This document shows positions 1 through 9,391 of a stretch of DNA of 64,000 nucleotides, in pieces. Each line of letters starts with the position of its first letter. The first letter of the stretch is position 1. The notes under the pieces are model-generated. The model ran no database searches. It worked only from the letters and a program-made list of their open reading frames with translations, and was not told the DNA's origin. This DNA is from Leifsonia sp. SCN 70-46 (GTDB lineage: Bacteria > Actinomycetota > Actinomycetes > Actinomycetales > Microbacteriaceae): NCBI GenBank assembly GCA_001725325.1, contig MEFY01000002.1:1367559-1431558 (forward strand). The letters run 5' to 3'. The position numbers and the translations under genes are program-made.

Positions 1-853
1 CCGCCGCGGGATGCTCGCACAGCCGTGCGGCGAGCTCCCCCGCCGTGCGCTGCTGCGCGCGCACGCGCACGGGCAGGGTGCGCAGCCCGCGGTGCAGGAG
101 GTATGCGGCGAGCGGATGGAGCAGGGCGCCCGTGAGCGCGCGGACCTGGCGCAGGCGCGTGACCCACTCCCGGTTCGTGGCGATGACCCCGCCCATGACG
201 TCGCCATGGCCGCCGAGGTACTTGGTGGCGCTGTGGAGCACGATCGTCGCACCGAGCTCGAGCGGGCGCTGCAGCACCGGGGTGGCGAACGTGTTGTCGA
301 CGAGCACGGGCACGCCCGCGGCATCCTCGACGACCCGGCGGATGTCGGTGAGCTCGAGCGTGGGGTTGGCGGGGGTCTCGAGGATGACGAGCCCCGTGTC
401 GGGGCGGATCGCGCCCGCGACGCCGTCGGCGTCGACCCACGTGACCGTCGTGCCGAGCAGGCCCGTCTCGAGCACGTGGTCGGTGCCGCCGTAGAGGGGG
501 CGCAGCGCGACGATGTGCGGCCTGCCGGCCGTGACCGTCGCGAGCAGCACCGCGGTGAGGGCGGCCATGCCGCTCGCGAACGCGACGGCCCCGTCGGCGC
601 CCTCCAGCGCCGCGAGCCCGTCCTCGAAGCGCGCGACGCCGGGCTGCCAGAGCCGCTGGTACACGGCCGAGTGGCCGGGCTGCAGGTCGCCGCCGCCCGC
701 GAGCACCTCGTAGGCGTCGCCGCCGTGCTCGACATCGGGCAGCGGGAAGGTCGTCGACAGGTCGATGGGCGGGGTGTGCTGGCCGTTCTCGCGCAGCCCC
801 TCCATCCCGGAGTGGACGGCCCTGGTCTCGAGGTGTGCATCGTCGCGCAGCAT
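1..853 (-). CDS. PLP-dependent trans-sulfuration family enzyme (partial, C-terminus outside window)
   Basis: This is a member of the Cys/Met-metabolism PLP enzyme family, which includes cystathionine gamma-synthase, cystathionine lyases and methionine gamma-lyase. About 284 codons are visible. They start at an ATG at 853 (MLRDDAHLETRAVHSG) and run off the left edge. The N-terminal ETRAVHSG, the substrate-site motif YGGTDH and the PLP-lysine motif SATKYLGGHGD are all present. The family-typical ETPANPT and DNTFATP segments precede the lysine. The gene is divergent from an Lrp/AsnC regulator, which probably controls it. Which reaction it performs (synthase or lyase) cannot be decided from the visible part. 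Confidence 0.9.
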   Translation of the reverse strand, partial: MLRDDAHLETRAVHSGMEGLRENGQHTPPIDLSTTFPLPDVEHGGDAYEVLAGGGDLQPGHSAVYQRLWQPGVARFEDGLAALEGADGAVAFASGMAALTAVLLATVTAGRPHIVALRPLYGGTDHVLETGLLGTTVTWVDADGVAGAIRPDTGLVILETPANPTLELTDIRRVVEDAAGVPVLVDNTFATPVLQRPLELGATIVLHSATKYLGGHGDVMGGVIATNREWVTRLRQVRALTGALLHPLAAYLLHRGLRTLPVRVRAQQRTAGELAARLCEHPAA

Positions 854-866
854 GTGGCGATACCAA

Positions 867-906
867 CAGAATCTGCGGACTTGTGCAATCGATGATGCAG
901 AATCTA
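867..906. promoter_or_regulatory. Probable Lrp/AsnC operator, two 9-bp sites 31 bp apart
   Basis: The short divergent region holds CAGAATCTG at 867-875, a perfect palindrome about its central base, and CAGAATCTA at 898-906. The two copies start 31 bp apart, close to three helical turns. That spacing suits an octameric or multimeric Lrp-type regulator binding one DNA face. The region separates the trans-sulfuration gene from the regulator gene, so both could be controlled. The assignment to this Lrp protein is inference. Confidence 0.55.
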
Positions 907-909
907 CGA

Positions 910-1398
910 ATGGACACTCATGCGTCGAAGAAAAGGTCGATCGACGACACAGACAGGGCACTGCTGCGGGCCCTCTCGCACAACGCGAGGCAGTCGGGCA
1001 CCGCGCTCGCCGCGGCCGCGGGCATCGCCGAGTCGACGGTGAGCCTGCGCCTGAGGCGGCTGCAGGACGACGGCTACCTGCGGGGCTTCCACGCCGACAT
1101 CGACGTGACGGCCCTCGGCGCGACCGTGCAGGCGCTCGTGTCGATCAAGCTCGTCAAGCACGTGCGGTCGGAGGTCGACGAGTTCCGGCGCGCGGCTCCG
1201 TCGTGGCCGGGCGTGCTCGCCCTGTTCCACATGGGCGGGGCTGACGACTACCTGCTGCACGTCGCGGCGCGCAGCGCCTCCGACCTGAGGGACTTCGTGC
1301 TCACGCACCTCGCGGGGCATCCCGCGGTCGCCCACACCGAGACCAACCTCATCTTCGAGCACGTCGAGGGCAGGGGCCTCGACGACCTGCTCGGCTAG
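910..1398 (+). CDS. Lrp/AsnC family transcriptional regulator
   Basis: The protein has 162 residues, the normal Lrp length. An N-terminal winged helix-turn-helix (about residues 9-60, RALLRALSHNARQSGTALA then STVSLRLRRLQDDGYL) is followed by an RAM/AsnC ligand-binding domain ending in HTETNLIFEHVEG. I chose ATG 910 over in-frame upstream ATGs because the Lrp domain begins right after it and the upstream stretch overlaps the probable operator. It is divergent from the trans-sulfuration gene, so an amino-acid (perhaps methionine or cysteine) signal is likely. Its stop shares a CTAG with the convergent Dabb gene. Confidence 0.9.
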   Translation: MDTHASKKRSIDDTDRALLRALSHNARQSGTALAAAAGIAESTVSLRLRRLQDDGYLRGFHADIDVTALGATVQALVSIKLVKHVRSEVDEFRRAAPSWPGVLALFHMGGADDYLLHVAARSASDLRDFVLTHLAGHPAVAHTETNLIFEHVEGRGLDDLLG

Positions 1399-1697
1399 AG
1401 CTCGTAGTCGACGGCGACGCGGTCGCTCGACGTGACCGACTTGATGAACGCCGAGACCTCGAGGTGGGCGGGGTGCGCCTGGTAGGCCTCGAGCGCGGCG
1501 TTGTCGTCGTGCTCCGACACGAGCACGACGTCCCAGTGGCCCTCGACGAGCCCGAGGTCGGGCTTGAGCGACATCGACTTGAGCCCCGGCACGACGCCCA
1601 CGAGCGAGCCCAGGCGCTCCTGCATCTGCGAGATGTCGGCAGCGCGCTCCGAGTCGGCGGCGGCGGTGAGCTGGAACATGACGACGTGACGGATCAT
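1395..1697 (-). CDS. Dabb family (stress-responsive A/B barrel) protein
   Basis: This small 100-residue protein matches the Dabb dimeric alpha/beta-barrel fold: it opens with IRHVVMFQL, has a central WDVVLVSEHDD strand and ends near AYQAHPAHLEVSAFI. Family members are stress-associated proteins or small lyases and cyclases, and the role of this one is unknown. It ends tail-to-tail with the Lrp gene, sharing CTAG. A TATCGT hexamer at 1704-1709 (minus strand) lies exactly 6 nt before the ATG and there is no clear Shine-Dalgarno, so it is probably leaderless. Confidence 0.85.
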   Translation of the reverse strand: MIRHVVMFQLTAAADSERAADISQMQERLGSLVGVVPGLKSMSLKPDLGLVEGHWDVVLVSEHDDNAALEAYQAHPAHLEVSAFIKSVTSSDRVAVDYEL

Positions 1698-1713
1698 GCC
1701 CCCACGATACCGG

Positions 1714-3927
1714 TCAGCCCTCGCGCAGCCCGAAGCGCGCGTGCAGGCGCTTCATCCAGCGCGGCGCCCACCACATGATGCGCTCCTGCCACGTCATGAG
1801 CGCGGGCACGAGCAGCATGCGCACGAGGGTCATGTCGAGCAGCACGGCGACCGCGAGGGCCACCCCGAGCTGCTTGATCACCATGAGGTCGCCCGTCGCG
1901 AAGCCCGCGAACACGACGACGATGATGAGCCCCGCCGACGTGATGATGCGGCCCGACCGCTGCAGCCCCTGGGCTATGGCCTCGCGCGACGGCACGCCCG
2001 AGTCGAGCGCCTCCTTGATGCGCGACAGGATGAACATCTCGTAGTCCATCGCGAGCCCGAAGCCGAACGCGAACGTCAGCACGAGCACGAGCACGTCGAC
2101 GCCGTGGATCTTCGACGCGTCGAAGCCCATGAGCCCCGCGAAGTTGCCCTGCTCGAACCCCCACACGAGCACGCCGATCGACGCCCCGAGCGAGAGCGCG
2201 CTCGCGACGAGGGCCTTGAGGGGCACGATGAGCGATCCGGTCATGAGGAAGAGCAGGATGACCGTGCCGAGGCACACGATGAGGGCCGCGAGCGGCACCC
2301 CGCGCAGGAGCGAGTCCGTGAGGTCGACGGTGCGGGCATCCGTGCCCGTCACCCACGACGGGAAGCCGGGCTGGTCGGCCCGGATGTCGCTCACGACCCG
2401 CACCCCGTCGGCCGGGTCCACGTGCACGACCGTGCGCCAGCCGTCGCCCATCTCGCGCGGCTCGCCGAGGGCCTCCACGCCGGGGACCTCGGCGACCGTG
2501 CGCGACCAGGTGCGGGCATCCTGCTCGGTCTTCGTCACGAGCGCCACGCGGGGGCTCGCCGCCTCGGAGAAGTTGTCGTTGACCGTCTCGACGAAGTCGT
2601 ACTGCGTCGAGCTCGCGGGCAGCGCGTCGATGCTCGAGTTGGCCACGCGCAGCGTGAGCAGGGGGCTGCCGACGAGCAGCAGCACGGCCGCCGTCGCGAG
2701 CGTCACGAGCGCGGGATGGCGCTGCACGCGGCGCGTGAGGCGCGAGAACACGCCCTCGGCGGGGGCGACGTCGCCGAAGCGCGAGATGACGCGGCCCACC
2801 CCCGGGATGCGCGTGAGCGCGCCCGGGCGCACGAGCCGCTCGCCGCTCAGGGAGAGGAGCGCGGGCACGAGCGTGAGCGCGCTCACGATGGCGAACGCCG
2901 TCACCGAGAGCGCGCCGAGCGCGACGACGCGCATGAGGCGCGGCTCGAAGGCGAGCAGGCCCAGGGATGCCACGGCGAATGTGAGCCCCGAGTAGAGGAT
3001 CGTGCGCCCGGCCCGGTCGGCGGTCCTGCCGATCGCGGCGATGCGGTGCTCCCGCCCGGCGCCGGAGTCGGAGCGGTACTCCTCCCGGAACCGCGACACC
3101 ATGAGCAGTCCGTAGTCGATCGAGAGGCCCAGGCCCACAGCCGTGACGACGTTGATGACGGTCGTGTCGATGTCGGTGAGGAACGTGAACCCGAAGAGCG
3201 CGCCGAGGCCGCCGATGATCGCCGCCATCGCACCCACGAGCGGGATGCCCGCGGCGATGAACCCGCCGAACACGAGCAGCATGACGAGCAGCGCGATGGG
3301 CAGCGCGACCGTCTCGCCGCGCTGCAGGTCCTGCTCCGACATGTGCACTATCGAGTCGACGAGCAGCGTGCCGCCGCCCACCTCGACCGTCGCGTCGGGG
3401 AAGTCCGCCCGCAGCGCGTCCGCTGTCGTCGTGAGCTCCGCGAGAAGGTCGTCGACGGTGGCCGGGTCGGGGTCGGCGCCGTCCACGCCCGAGACCGTGC
3501 CCGTGAGGAGGAACCCGTCGCCGTCGTCGGCGATGAGCGGGGCGAGGGCGGGCACGACGCTCCCGTCGGGGAGGCGGGGGACGGCGAGCGGGTCGACGAG
3601 CTCGGTGTGGGGGAGGTCGGCCGCGCGCTGCGCGAGCGCGGCGGTCTCGGCGGCGGCCGTCGCATCCTGCGGGTCGATGCCGTGGGCGACGAGCGTGAGC
3701 GACTCGGTCGCCCCGCCGTCGCCCGCGAGGATGTCGGAGCCCTCGCTCGCCTGGCCGGCGGCCGTGGGCGCCTCGCTCTTGAGCCGCTCGAACAGGGTGT
3801 CGCCACCCACGCCGCCGAGGGCCAGCACGCCCGCGATCGCGAGGACGACGACCCACGCGGCGAGGGCGACGACGGGCCGTCGCGCGGAGGCCGTGGCGAG
3901 TCGGGAGAGCGGGCCGTTCGAAGTCAC
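1714..3927 (-). CDS. MMPL family (RND-like) membrane transporter
   Basis: This is a proton-driven exporter of the MMPL/RND family with the expected duplicated layout. A first TM near residues 20-40 is followed by a large extracytoplasmic loop and a TM bundle with signature SIDYGLLMVSRFREEY around residue 265. A second loop and a second bundle follow, with AMDYEMFILSRIKEA around residue 627. I start it at GTG 3927 (737 residues) because a TAGTAT hexamer at 3935-3940 (minus strand) lies 7 nt upstream. A longer form from ATG 3954 would place that hexamer inside the gene. Substrates of this family are usually lipids or drugs; the substrate here is unknown. Confidence 0.9.
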   Translation of the reverse strand: MTSNGPLSRLATASARRPVVALAAWVVVLAIAGVLALGGVGGDTLFERLKSEAPTAAGQASEGSDILAGDGGATESLTLVAHGIDPQDATAAAETAALAQRAADLPHTELVDPLAVPRLPDGSVVPALAPLIADDGDGFLLTGTVSGVDGADPDPATVDDLLAELTTTADALRADFPDATVEVGGGTLLVDSIVHMSEQDLQRGETVALPIALLVMLLVFGGFIAAGIPLVGAMAAIIGGLGALFGFTFLTDIDTTVINVVTAVGLGLSIDYGLLMVSRFREEYRSDSGAGREHRIAAIGRTADRAGRTILYSGLTFAVASLGLLAFEPRLMRVVALGALSVTAFAIVSALTLVPALLSLSGERLVRPGALTRIPGVGRVISRFGDVAPAEGVFSRLTRRVQRHPALVTLATAAVLLLVGSPLLTLRVANSSIDALPASSTQYDFVETVNDNFSEAASPRVALVTKTEQDARTWSRTVAEVPGVEALGEPREMGDGWRTVVHVDPADGVRVVSDIRADQPGFPSWVTGTDARTVDLTDSLLRGVPLAALIVCLGTVILLFLMTGSLIVPLKALVASALSLGASIGVLVWGFEQGNFAGLMGFDASKIHGVDVLVLVLTFAFGFGLAMDYEMFILSRIKEALDSGVPSREAIAQGLQRSGRIITSAGLIIVVVFAGFATGDLMVIKQLGVALAVAVLLDMTLVRMLLVPALMTWQERIMWWAPRWMKRLHARFGLREG

Positions 3928-3966
3928 GAACTGGATACTACGACCTGCGGCCATCGTGGCGACGTC

Positions 3967-4017
3967 CGCGAGACGTTCCCCGCACCTCGGCGACCTGCGC
4001 GCAGGATGCGGTAGCCG
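3967..4017 (-). repeat. Dispersed 3'-end repeat, copy A
   Basis: Read on the minus strand, directly after the DUF4032 stop codon, this segment has CGCATCCTGCGCGCAGG followed by CGCCGAGG and GGGGAACGT. It contains the perfect 12-bp palindrome CCTGCGCGCAGG. Related copies lie after the stops of lpdA (30384-30455), accA3 (31464-31533) and the third two-component gene (38275-38325), with a reversed copy at 38402-38470. The function is unknown; it could be a 3'-end RNA element or a REP/MITE-like repeat. Confidence 0.65.
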
Positions 4018-5295
4018 TCAGACCTTGGAGCGCCAGTCGTCGTCGTCGACCACGGGGACGGGCATCGTGAACGTGCCCGTGGGCGGGTCGATGATCGTGG
4101 CCTCGTCGCGGCGGTGCCGCAGCACGGTGTCGACGTAGCTCGAGACGGCCTCGGCGAGCGGGATGTCCCTGCCTTCGTTCTGCGACATGTACCACCGGTG
4201 GTCGAGCAGCTGGTGGAACATCTCCGCCGGCTCGAGCTTGCCCTTGAGGTCTTTCGGGATGGCCCGGATGACCGGCTCGAAGACGCGCGCGGCCCACTCG
4301 TGGGCGACGACCTCCTCGTCCAGATCCTGCTTATCGAAGGCCGCGCGGTACGAGTCGAGGTCGTTGAGCAGGCGGCGGGCCTGGTTCTCTTGGGCGTCGA
4401 GGCCCGTGAGGCGCAGGAGGCGGCGCGAGTGGTGCCCCGCGTCGACGACCTTGGGCTGGATGCGCACGGTCGTGCCGGTCTCGCCCGTCTTGATCGCGAG
4501 CTCCTCGATGTCGAACCCGAGGTCGTTGAGGCGCTCCACGCGCTGGTTGATGCGCCAGCGCTCCGACTGGTCGAACTCCTCGGAGCCCGTGAGCTCCTTC
4601 CAGAGCGAGCGGTACTTGGCGACGATGCCGTTGCTGATCTCGACGGGGTCGATCTCCTCCGCGAGGCGCCCGCCCGCCTGCAGGTCGAGCAGCTCGCCCG
4701 CGATGTTGACGCGCGCGATCTCGAGGTCGTTCTCGCGCTGGCCGTTGGAGAGGCCGTCGTAGAGCTGGCCCGTCTCCGCGTCGACGAGGTAGGCGGCGAA
4801 GGCGCCCGCGTCGCGGCGGAAGAGCGTGTTCGAGAGCGAGACGTCGCCCCAGAAGAAGCCGATGATGTGCAGGCGCACGAGCAGCACGGCGAGGGCGTCG
4901 ACGAGCCTCGTCGCGGTCTCGGGCCGCAGGCTCTGCGAGTAGATGGCGCGGTACGGCAGCGAGAAGCGCAGGTGGCGCGTGACGAGCACCGACTCGAGCG
5001 GCTCGCCGGAGTCGGTCGTGCGGTTGGTGATGACCGCGACGGGGTCGACGCACGGGATGTCGAGGCGCTGCAGCGTGCGGAGCATGTCGTACTCCTTGCG
5101 CGCGAGCTCCGCCGACGTCTCCTTGATCGCGACGACGTAGCCGCTCAGGTTGACGAAGCGCACGAGGTGGCGGGAGATGCCCTTCGGCAGCGCCGCGATC
5201 GTCTCCTCCGGCCACGTCTCGAGGGGGAGGCTCCAGGGCAGGTCGAGCAGGGCGGGGTCGACGGTCGCCGCCGTGATGTTGAGCGATCCGCTCAT
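4018..5295 (-). CDS. DUF4032 domain protein with kinase-like fold
   Basis: The 425-residue protein belongs to the actinobacterial DUF4032 family, often annotated as a lipopolysaccharide-kinase-like protein. The N-terminal half looks like a protein-kinase fold. VVAIKE near residue 56 could be the nucleotide-binding lysine. GDVSLSNTLF near 150 resembles a catalytic loop with Asp and Asn, and VDAETG near 172 could be the metal-binding Asp. The helical C-terminal half (about residues 230-400) is the DUF-specific part. ATG 5295 has a good GGGAG Shine-Dalgarno. It lies downstream of the MsiK-like ATPase, separated by a hairpin. The substrate is unknown. Confidence 0.8.
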   Translation of the reverse strand: MSGSLNITAATVDPALLDLPWSLPLETWPEETIAALPKGISRHLVRFVNLSGYVVAIKETSAELARKEYDMLRTLQRLDIPCVDPVAVITNRTTDSGEPLESVLVTRHLRFSLPYRAIYSQSLRPETATRLVDALAVLLVRLHIIGFFWGDVSLSNTLFRRDAGAFAAYLVDAETGQLYDGLSNGQRENDLEIARVNIAGELLDLQAGGRLAEEIDPVEISNGIVAKYRSLWKELTGSEEFDQSERWRINQRVERLNDLGFDIEELAIKTGETGTTVRIQPKVVDAGHHSRRLLRLTGLDAQENQARRLLNDLDSYRAAFDKQDLDEEVVAHEWAARVFEPVIRAIPKDLKGKLEPAEMFHQLLDHRWYMSQNEGRDIPLAEAVSSYVDTVLRHRRDEATIIDPPTGTFTMPVPVVDDDDWRSKV

Positions 5296-5312
5296 GGTTC
5301 TCCCTTAACTGA

Positions 5313-5345
5313 CGATCGGGCCCGCCACGGCGGCGGACCCGATCG
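5313..5345 (-). terminator. Hairpin between ABC ATPase and DUF4032 genes
   Basis: Arms at 5313-5326 and 5332-5345 form a 14-bp stem with one mismatch and a 5-nt loop. It starts 13 nt past the stop codon of the ATPase gene and 17 nt before the DUF4032 start codon. There is no clear U-tract, which is common for actinobacterial terminators. It may act as a terminator or as a partial attenuator letting some transcripts reach DUF4032. Confidence 0.65.
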
Positions 5346-5358
5346 GCATGAGTGCTGC

Positions 5359-6459
<1,101 letters not shown>

Positions 6460-6638
6460 GACTATTAATGCTCCTTCACCGGCAGGTACGTGCCGGACGA
6501 TCCGTAGTGAATGGATTGGCGGTCGGGGACCGCCACCTCTGATTATGTCAGGGTTGGGCATTTCCCAGCCAGCGCTCGTACAATTCCACAGGCACTCCGA
6601 AGTCGGGAGGCCTGAACCGAACAGCGAATGAGGACCGA
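6460..6638. promoter_or_regulatory. Divergent promoter region with leader hairpins
   Basis: This 179-bp stretch separates the ABC ATPase (minus) from the DsbA-like gene (plus). For the plus gene, TACAAT at 6579-6584 is a good -10. For the minus gene an AT-rich CATAAT (around 6542-6547, minus strand) is a candidate. Two inverted repeats fall in the probable minus-strand leader: 6479-6484/6491-6496 (6-bp arms) and 6518-6524/6528-6534 (7-bp arms). They could be a regulatory leader or operators; no known riboswitch is recognised. Confidence 0.45.
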
Positions 6639-7544
6639 GTGAGCGACGCCCGACTCTCCAAGAACGAGAAGCGACTGGCGGCCAGGGAGAAGGCCAGGGT
6701 GCTCCGTGAGGAGCAGCAGAAGAAAGACCGCCGCACCCGGCTGATCCTCCAGGGCAGCATCGTGCTCGGGCTCATCGCCATCGTCGCGGTCGTCGCCCTC
6801 GTGCTCGTCAACTCCGTCGGTCCCAGCGGCCCGGGCCCCAAGAACATGGCGAGCGACGGCATCCAGCTGAACCAGGGCGCCATCGCCACGGAGACCGCCG
6901 CCCTCAAGGCCGGCGAAGACCCGAAGCCCAACACGCAGGTCGCCGGAACCCTCGACATCCAGATGTACGTCGACTACCTGTGCCCCTACTGCGGCCAGTT
7001 CGAGGCCACCAACGGCGACTACATCACGGGCCTCCTCGCCAACGGCAAGACGACTGTCGAGATCCACCCGCTCGCGGTGCTCGACCGCCTCTCGCAGGGC
7101 ACGAAGTACTCGACGCGCGCGACGAACGCCGCCGCCTGCGTCGCCAACTACTCGCCCAACCAGTTCTACGACTTCCACAACCTGCTGTTCGCGAACCAGC
7201 CCGCGGAGAACTCGACGGGCCTCACCGACGACCAGCTCGTCGACCTGACGACGCAGGCCGCCGTGGAGAACCCCGACAAGATCGCCACCTGCATCAAGAA
7301 CCAGGAGTTCAAGAAGTGGGTGTCCGACTCGACGACGCGGGCGCTCAACGGACCCATCCCGAACTCCGACGTCGACAAGGTCACGGGCACGCCGACCATC
7401 ATCGTCAACGGCAAGAAGTACCCTGGCTCGATCAGCGACCTCGCGTCGTTCCAGGCCTTCGTCATCGAGGCGGCGGGAACCGACTACAACCAGCAGTCGA
7501 CGCCGACCCCGACGCCCACCCCCACGGCGACCCCCGCGGGCTAA
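6639..7544 (+). CDS. Membrane-anchored DsbA-family thioredoxin-fold protein
   Basis: The 301-residue protein has a charged cytoplasmic N-terminus, one TM helix (about residues 35-57) and an extracellular thioredoxin-fold domain. The redox motif CPYC lies near residue 113 and the cis-proline loop GTPT near 249. It should catalyse disulfide exchange in exported proteins. The C-terminus is a Thr-Pro-rich tail (TPTPTPTPTATP). The start is GTG 6639 with AGGA about 6 nt upstream. A nearby ATG at 6629 is out of frame and stops at once. A perfect 13-bp terminator follows. Confidence 0.88.
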   Translation: MSDARLSKNEKRLAAREKARVLREEQQKKDRRTRLILQGSIVLGLIAIVAVVALVLVNSVGPSGPGPKNMASDGIQLNQGAIATETAALKAGEDPKPNTQVAGTLDIQMYVDYLCPYCGQFEATNGDYITGLLANGKTTVEIHPLAVLDRLSQGTKYSTRATNAAACVANYSPNQFYDFHNLLFANQPAENSTGLTDDQLVDLTTQAAVENPDKIATCIKNQEFKKWVSDSTTRALNGPIPNSDVDKVTGTPTIIVNGKKYPGSISDLASFQAFVIEAAGTDYNQQSTPTPTPTPTATPAG

Positions 7545-7559
7545 CCGCCTCCTCTCACG

Positions 7560-7595
7560 GAACGGCGCGCGCGGTCAAGGGCGCGCGCGCCGTTC
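7560..7595 (+). terminator. Strong hairpin after the DsbA-like gene
   Basis: The arms at 7561-7573 and 7582-7594 are a perfect 13-bp GC-rich inverted repeat with an 8-nt loop, and one further G-C pair flanks them. It begins 16 nt after the stop codon. It lies just before the probable -10 hexamer of the next gene, so the two transcription units are cleanly separated. Confidence 0.8.
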
Positions 7596-7619
7596 TGCGT
7601 GCGACGTAGCGTCGGGAGC

Positions 7620-8219
7620 ATGGCACTCACCGCTCTCGTCCTCAACTGCACCCTCAAGCCCAGCCCCGCCGAGTCGAGCACGCAGCTGCTCGCGTCGCAG
7701 GTGCTCGACGCGCTCTCCGGGCACGGTGTCACCGGCAGCACCGTGCGCGTCGTCGACCACGACGTGAAGCCCGGCGTCGAGGCCGACATGGGCGAGGGCG
7801 ACGAGTGGCCCGCGATCCGCGAGCAGGTGCTCGCCGCCGACATCCTCGTGCTCGCCACCCCCACGTGGATGGGCCACCCGTCGAGCGTCGCGCACCGCGT
7901 GCTCGAGCGGCTGGACGCCGAGATCTCCGAGGGAACCCTCGTGGGCAAGGTCGCGGTCGCGGCGGTCGTCGGCAACGAGGATGGCGCGCACCTCGTCTCC
8001 GCCGAGGTGTTCCAGGCCCTGGGCGACGTGGGGTTCACGATCCCGGCGCAGGGCGTCACCTACTGGAACGGCGAGGCCATGGGCTCCGTCGACTACAAGG
8101 ACCTGCCCGAGACCCCCGAGAAGACCGCGGGCACGACGGCCACGATCGCCGCCAACGCCGCGCATCTCGCCGGGCTCCTCTCCGCCCACCCCTATCCCGC
8201 CGTCGGTGCCGAGGGTTAG
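7620..8219 (+). CDS. NADPH-dependent FMN reductase / flavodoxin-fold protein
   Basis: The 199-residue protein has the flavodoxin fold of NAD(P)H:FMN reductases: the first strand ALVLNCTLKPSP carries the phosphate-binding loop, followed by LVLATPTWMGHPSS near residue 80 and later VAAVVGNEDGAH. Such enzymes reduce FMN or quinones. The specific substrate is unknown. ATG 7620 is chosen because the upstream in-frame codons overlap the promoter. TAGCGT at 7607-7612 lies 7 nt before the ATG, with GGGAG also in that gap, so it may be leaderless or have a minimal leader. Confidence 0.82.
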   Translation: MALTALVLNCTLKPSPAESSTQLLASQVLDALSGHGVTGSTVRVVDHDVKPGVEADMGEGDEWPAIREQVLAADILVLATPTWMGHPSSVAHRVLERLDAEISEGTLVGKVAVAAVVGNEDGAHLVSAEVFQALGDVGFTIPAQGVTYWNGEAMGSVDYKDLPETPEKTAGTTATIAANAAHLAGLLSAHPYPAVGAEG

Positions 8220-8337
8220 CGTGGCGGCGCGGCGGCGTCGCGCGGCAGGGTCGCGACGAGGGAACGATTCCGTAGCCCCCGCTGTTGGATAAGACGAGGG
8301 CCGCAGCCAGCGACCCACCCCAAGGAGCATCATCCCC

Positions 8338-8796
8338 ATGAGCACCACGCAGTACACCAAGGACCAGACCGCGATCGAGAAGCTCACCCCCGAGCAGTTC
8401 GCGGTGACCCAGAAGGATGCGACGGAGCCCGCGTTCCGCAACGAGTTCTGGGACAACCACGACGACGGCATCTACGTCGACATCGTCTCGGGCGAGCCCC
8501 TGTTCTCGTCGACCGACAAGTTCGACAGCGGATCCGGGTGGCCGAGCTTCACCCGTCCGCTCGCGCCCGCCCACATCGTCGAGAAGAGCGACCGCAGCTT
8601 CTGGATGACCCGCACCGAGGTGCGCTCCGCCAACGGAGACAGCCACCTGGGTCACCTGTTCGACGACGGACCCGTCGCCGACGGCGGCATGCGCTACTGC
8701 ATTAACTCGGCCGCGCTGCGGTTCGTGCCCGTCGACCAGCTCGACGAGCAGGGCTACGGTGAGTACGCCAGCCTGTTCACCACGAAGGAGGCCTGA
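8338..8796 (+). CDS. msrB: Peptide methionine-R-sulfoxide reductase, zinc-less form
   Basis: MsrB reduces the R-sulfoxide of methionine in oxidised proteins. The 152-residue sequence has the family motifs [19 protein letters not shown] and [13 protein letters not shown], whose Cys (near residue 121) is catalytic. The two CxxC pairs that bind structural zinc in many MsrBs are absent: the first is replaced by [12 protein letters not shown]. The second MsrB of this window (17002-17397) keeps both. AAGGAG precedes ATG 8338. It forms an operon with msrA, whose Shine-Dalgarno lies in the last codons of this gene. Confidence 0.93.
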   Translation: MSTTQYTKDQTAIEKLTPEQFAVTQKDATEPAFRNEFWDNHDDGIYVDIVSGEPLFSSTDKFDSGSGWPSFTRPLAPAHIVEKSDRSFWMTRTEVRSANGDSHLGHLFDDGPVADGGMRYCINSAALRFVPVDQLDEQGYGEYASLFTTKEA

Positions 8797-8798
8797 TC

Positions 8799-9311
8799 AT
8801 GGCAACTGAGACCGCGATCCTCGCAGGAGGATGTTTCTGGGGGGCCCAGCAGCTGCTGCGCCGCCGCCCGGGAGTGATCTCCACGCGCGTCGGGTACTCC
8901 GGCGGCGACACCCCGAACGCGACGTACCGCAACCACGGCGACCACGCCGAGGCCGTCGAGATCGTGTTCGACCCGTCGCTCATCTCGTACCGCGACCTGC
9001 TGGAGTTCTTCTTCCAGATCCACGACCCGTCGACGCGCGACCGCCAGGGCAACGACATCGGTCGCAGCTACCGCTCGGCGATCTTCTACACGAACGACGA
9101 GCAGAAGCGCGTGGCCCTCGACACGATCGCGGATGTCGACGCGTCGGGCCTGTGGCCCGGCAAGGTCGTCACCGAGGTCGAGCCGGCCGGCGACTTCTGG
9201 GAGGCCGAGGAGGAGCACCAGGACTACCTGGAGAAGTACCCCAACGGCTACACCTGCCACTTCGTGCGGCCCGGCTGGAAGCTCCCGCACCGCGAGGAGC
9301 AGCCCGCCTAG
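8799..9311 (+). CDS. msrA: Peptide methionine-S-sulfoxide reductase
   Basis: MsrA reduces methionine S-sulfoxide, complementing MsrB. The 170-residue protein has the active-site motif GGCFWGAQQ near residue 10 and the conserved [16 protein letters not shown] and RSYRSAIFY segments. Its C-terminus is short ([16 protein letters not shown]). It starts 2 nt after the msrB stop. AAGGAGG inside the msrB tail provides the ribosome site, so the two proteins are translationally linked. A 14-bp hairpin follows 12 nt after the stop. Confidence 0.95.
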   Translation: MATETAILAGGCFWGAQQLLRRRPGVISTRVGYSGGDTPNATYRNHGDHAEAVEIVFDPSLISYRDLLEFFFQIHDPSTRDRQGNDIGRSYRSAIFYTNDEQKRVALDTIADVDASGLWPGKVVTEVEPAGDFWEAEEEHQDYLEKYPNGYTCHFVRPGWKLPHREEQPA

Positions 9312-9323
9312 CAGGCAGTGCCC

Positions 9324-9355
9324 ATGGCCCATCACCCTCACGGGTGGTGGGCCAT
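9324..9355 (+). terminator. Terminator after msrA
   Basis: The arms at 9324-9337 and 9342-9355 form a 14-bp stem with one G-T wobble and a 4-nt loop. The last base of the second arm is also the first base of the TTGACA -35 element of the following arsR promoter. The end of one unit and the start of the next are therefore fused. Confidence 0.75.
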
Positions 9356-9384
9356 TGACATGCAAGCGTGTACTTGCCTATCGT
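9355..9384 (+). promoter_or_regulatory. arsR promoter with operator between -35 and -10
   Basis: A consensus -35 TTGACA lies at 9355-9360 and TATCGT at 9379-9384 (spacer 18 nt). Between them GCAAG at 9362-9366 and CTTGC at 9373-9377 form an inverted repeat. An ArsR dimer bound there would block RNA polymerase, so autorepression is likely. The transcript would start at or beside GTG 9392. Confidence 0.65.
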
Positions 9385-9391
9385 GATGGCC

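Noticed and set aside
1696-4014. Very long open frame on the plus strand opposite the MMPL gene (also 4114-6453, 19835-21127, 24056-25186, 31885-33468, 61340-63472)
   Set aside because: These are antisense or shifted shadows of real genes, rich in Arg, Ala, Gly, His and Pro as expected from GC-rich third positions, and they have no domains.
6562-7178. Minus-strand open frame opposite the DsbA-like gene and N-terminal extension of the ABC ATPase to 6561
   Set aside because: The ATPase fold begins at 6459 with a good Shine-Dalgarno; upstream codons are untypical and overlap the leader hairpins.
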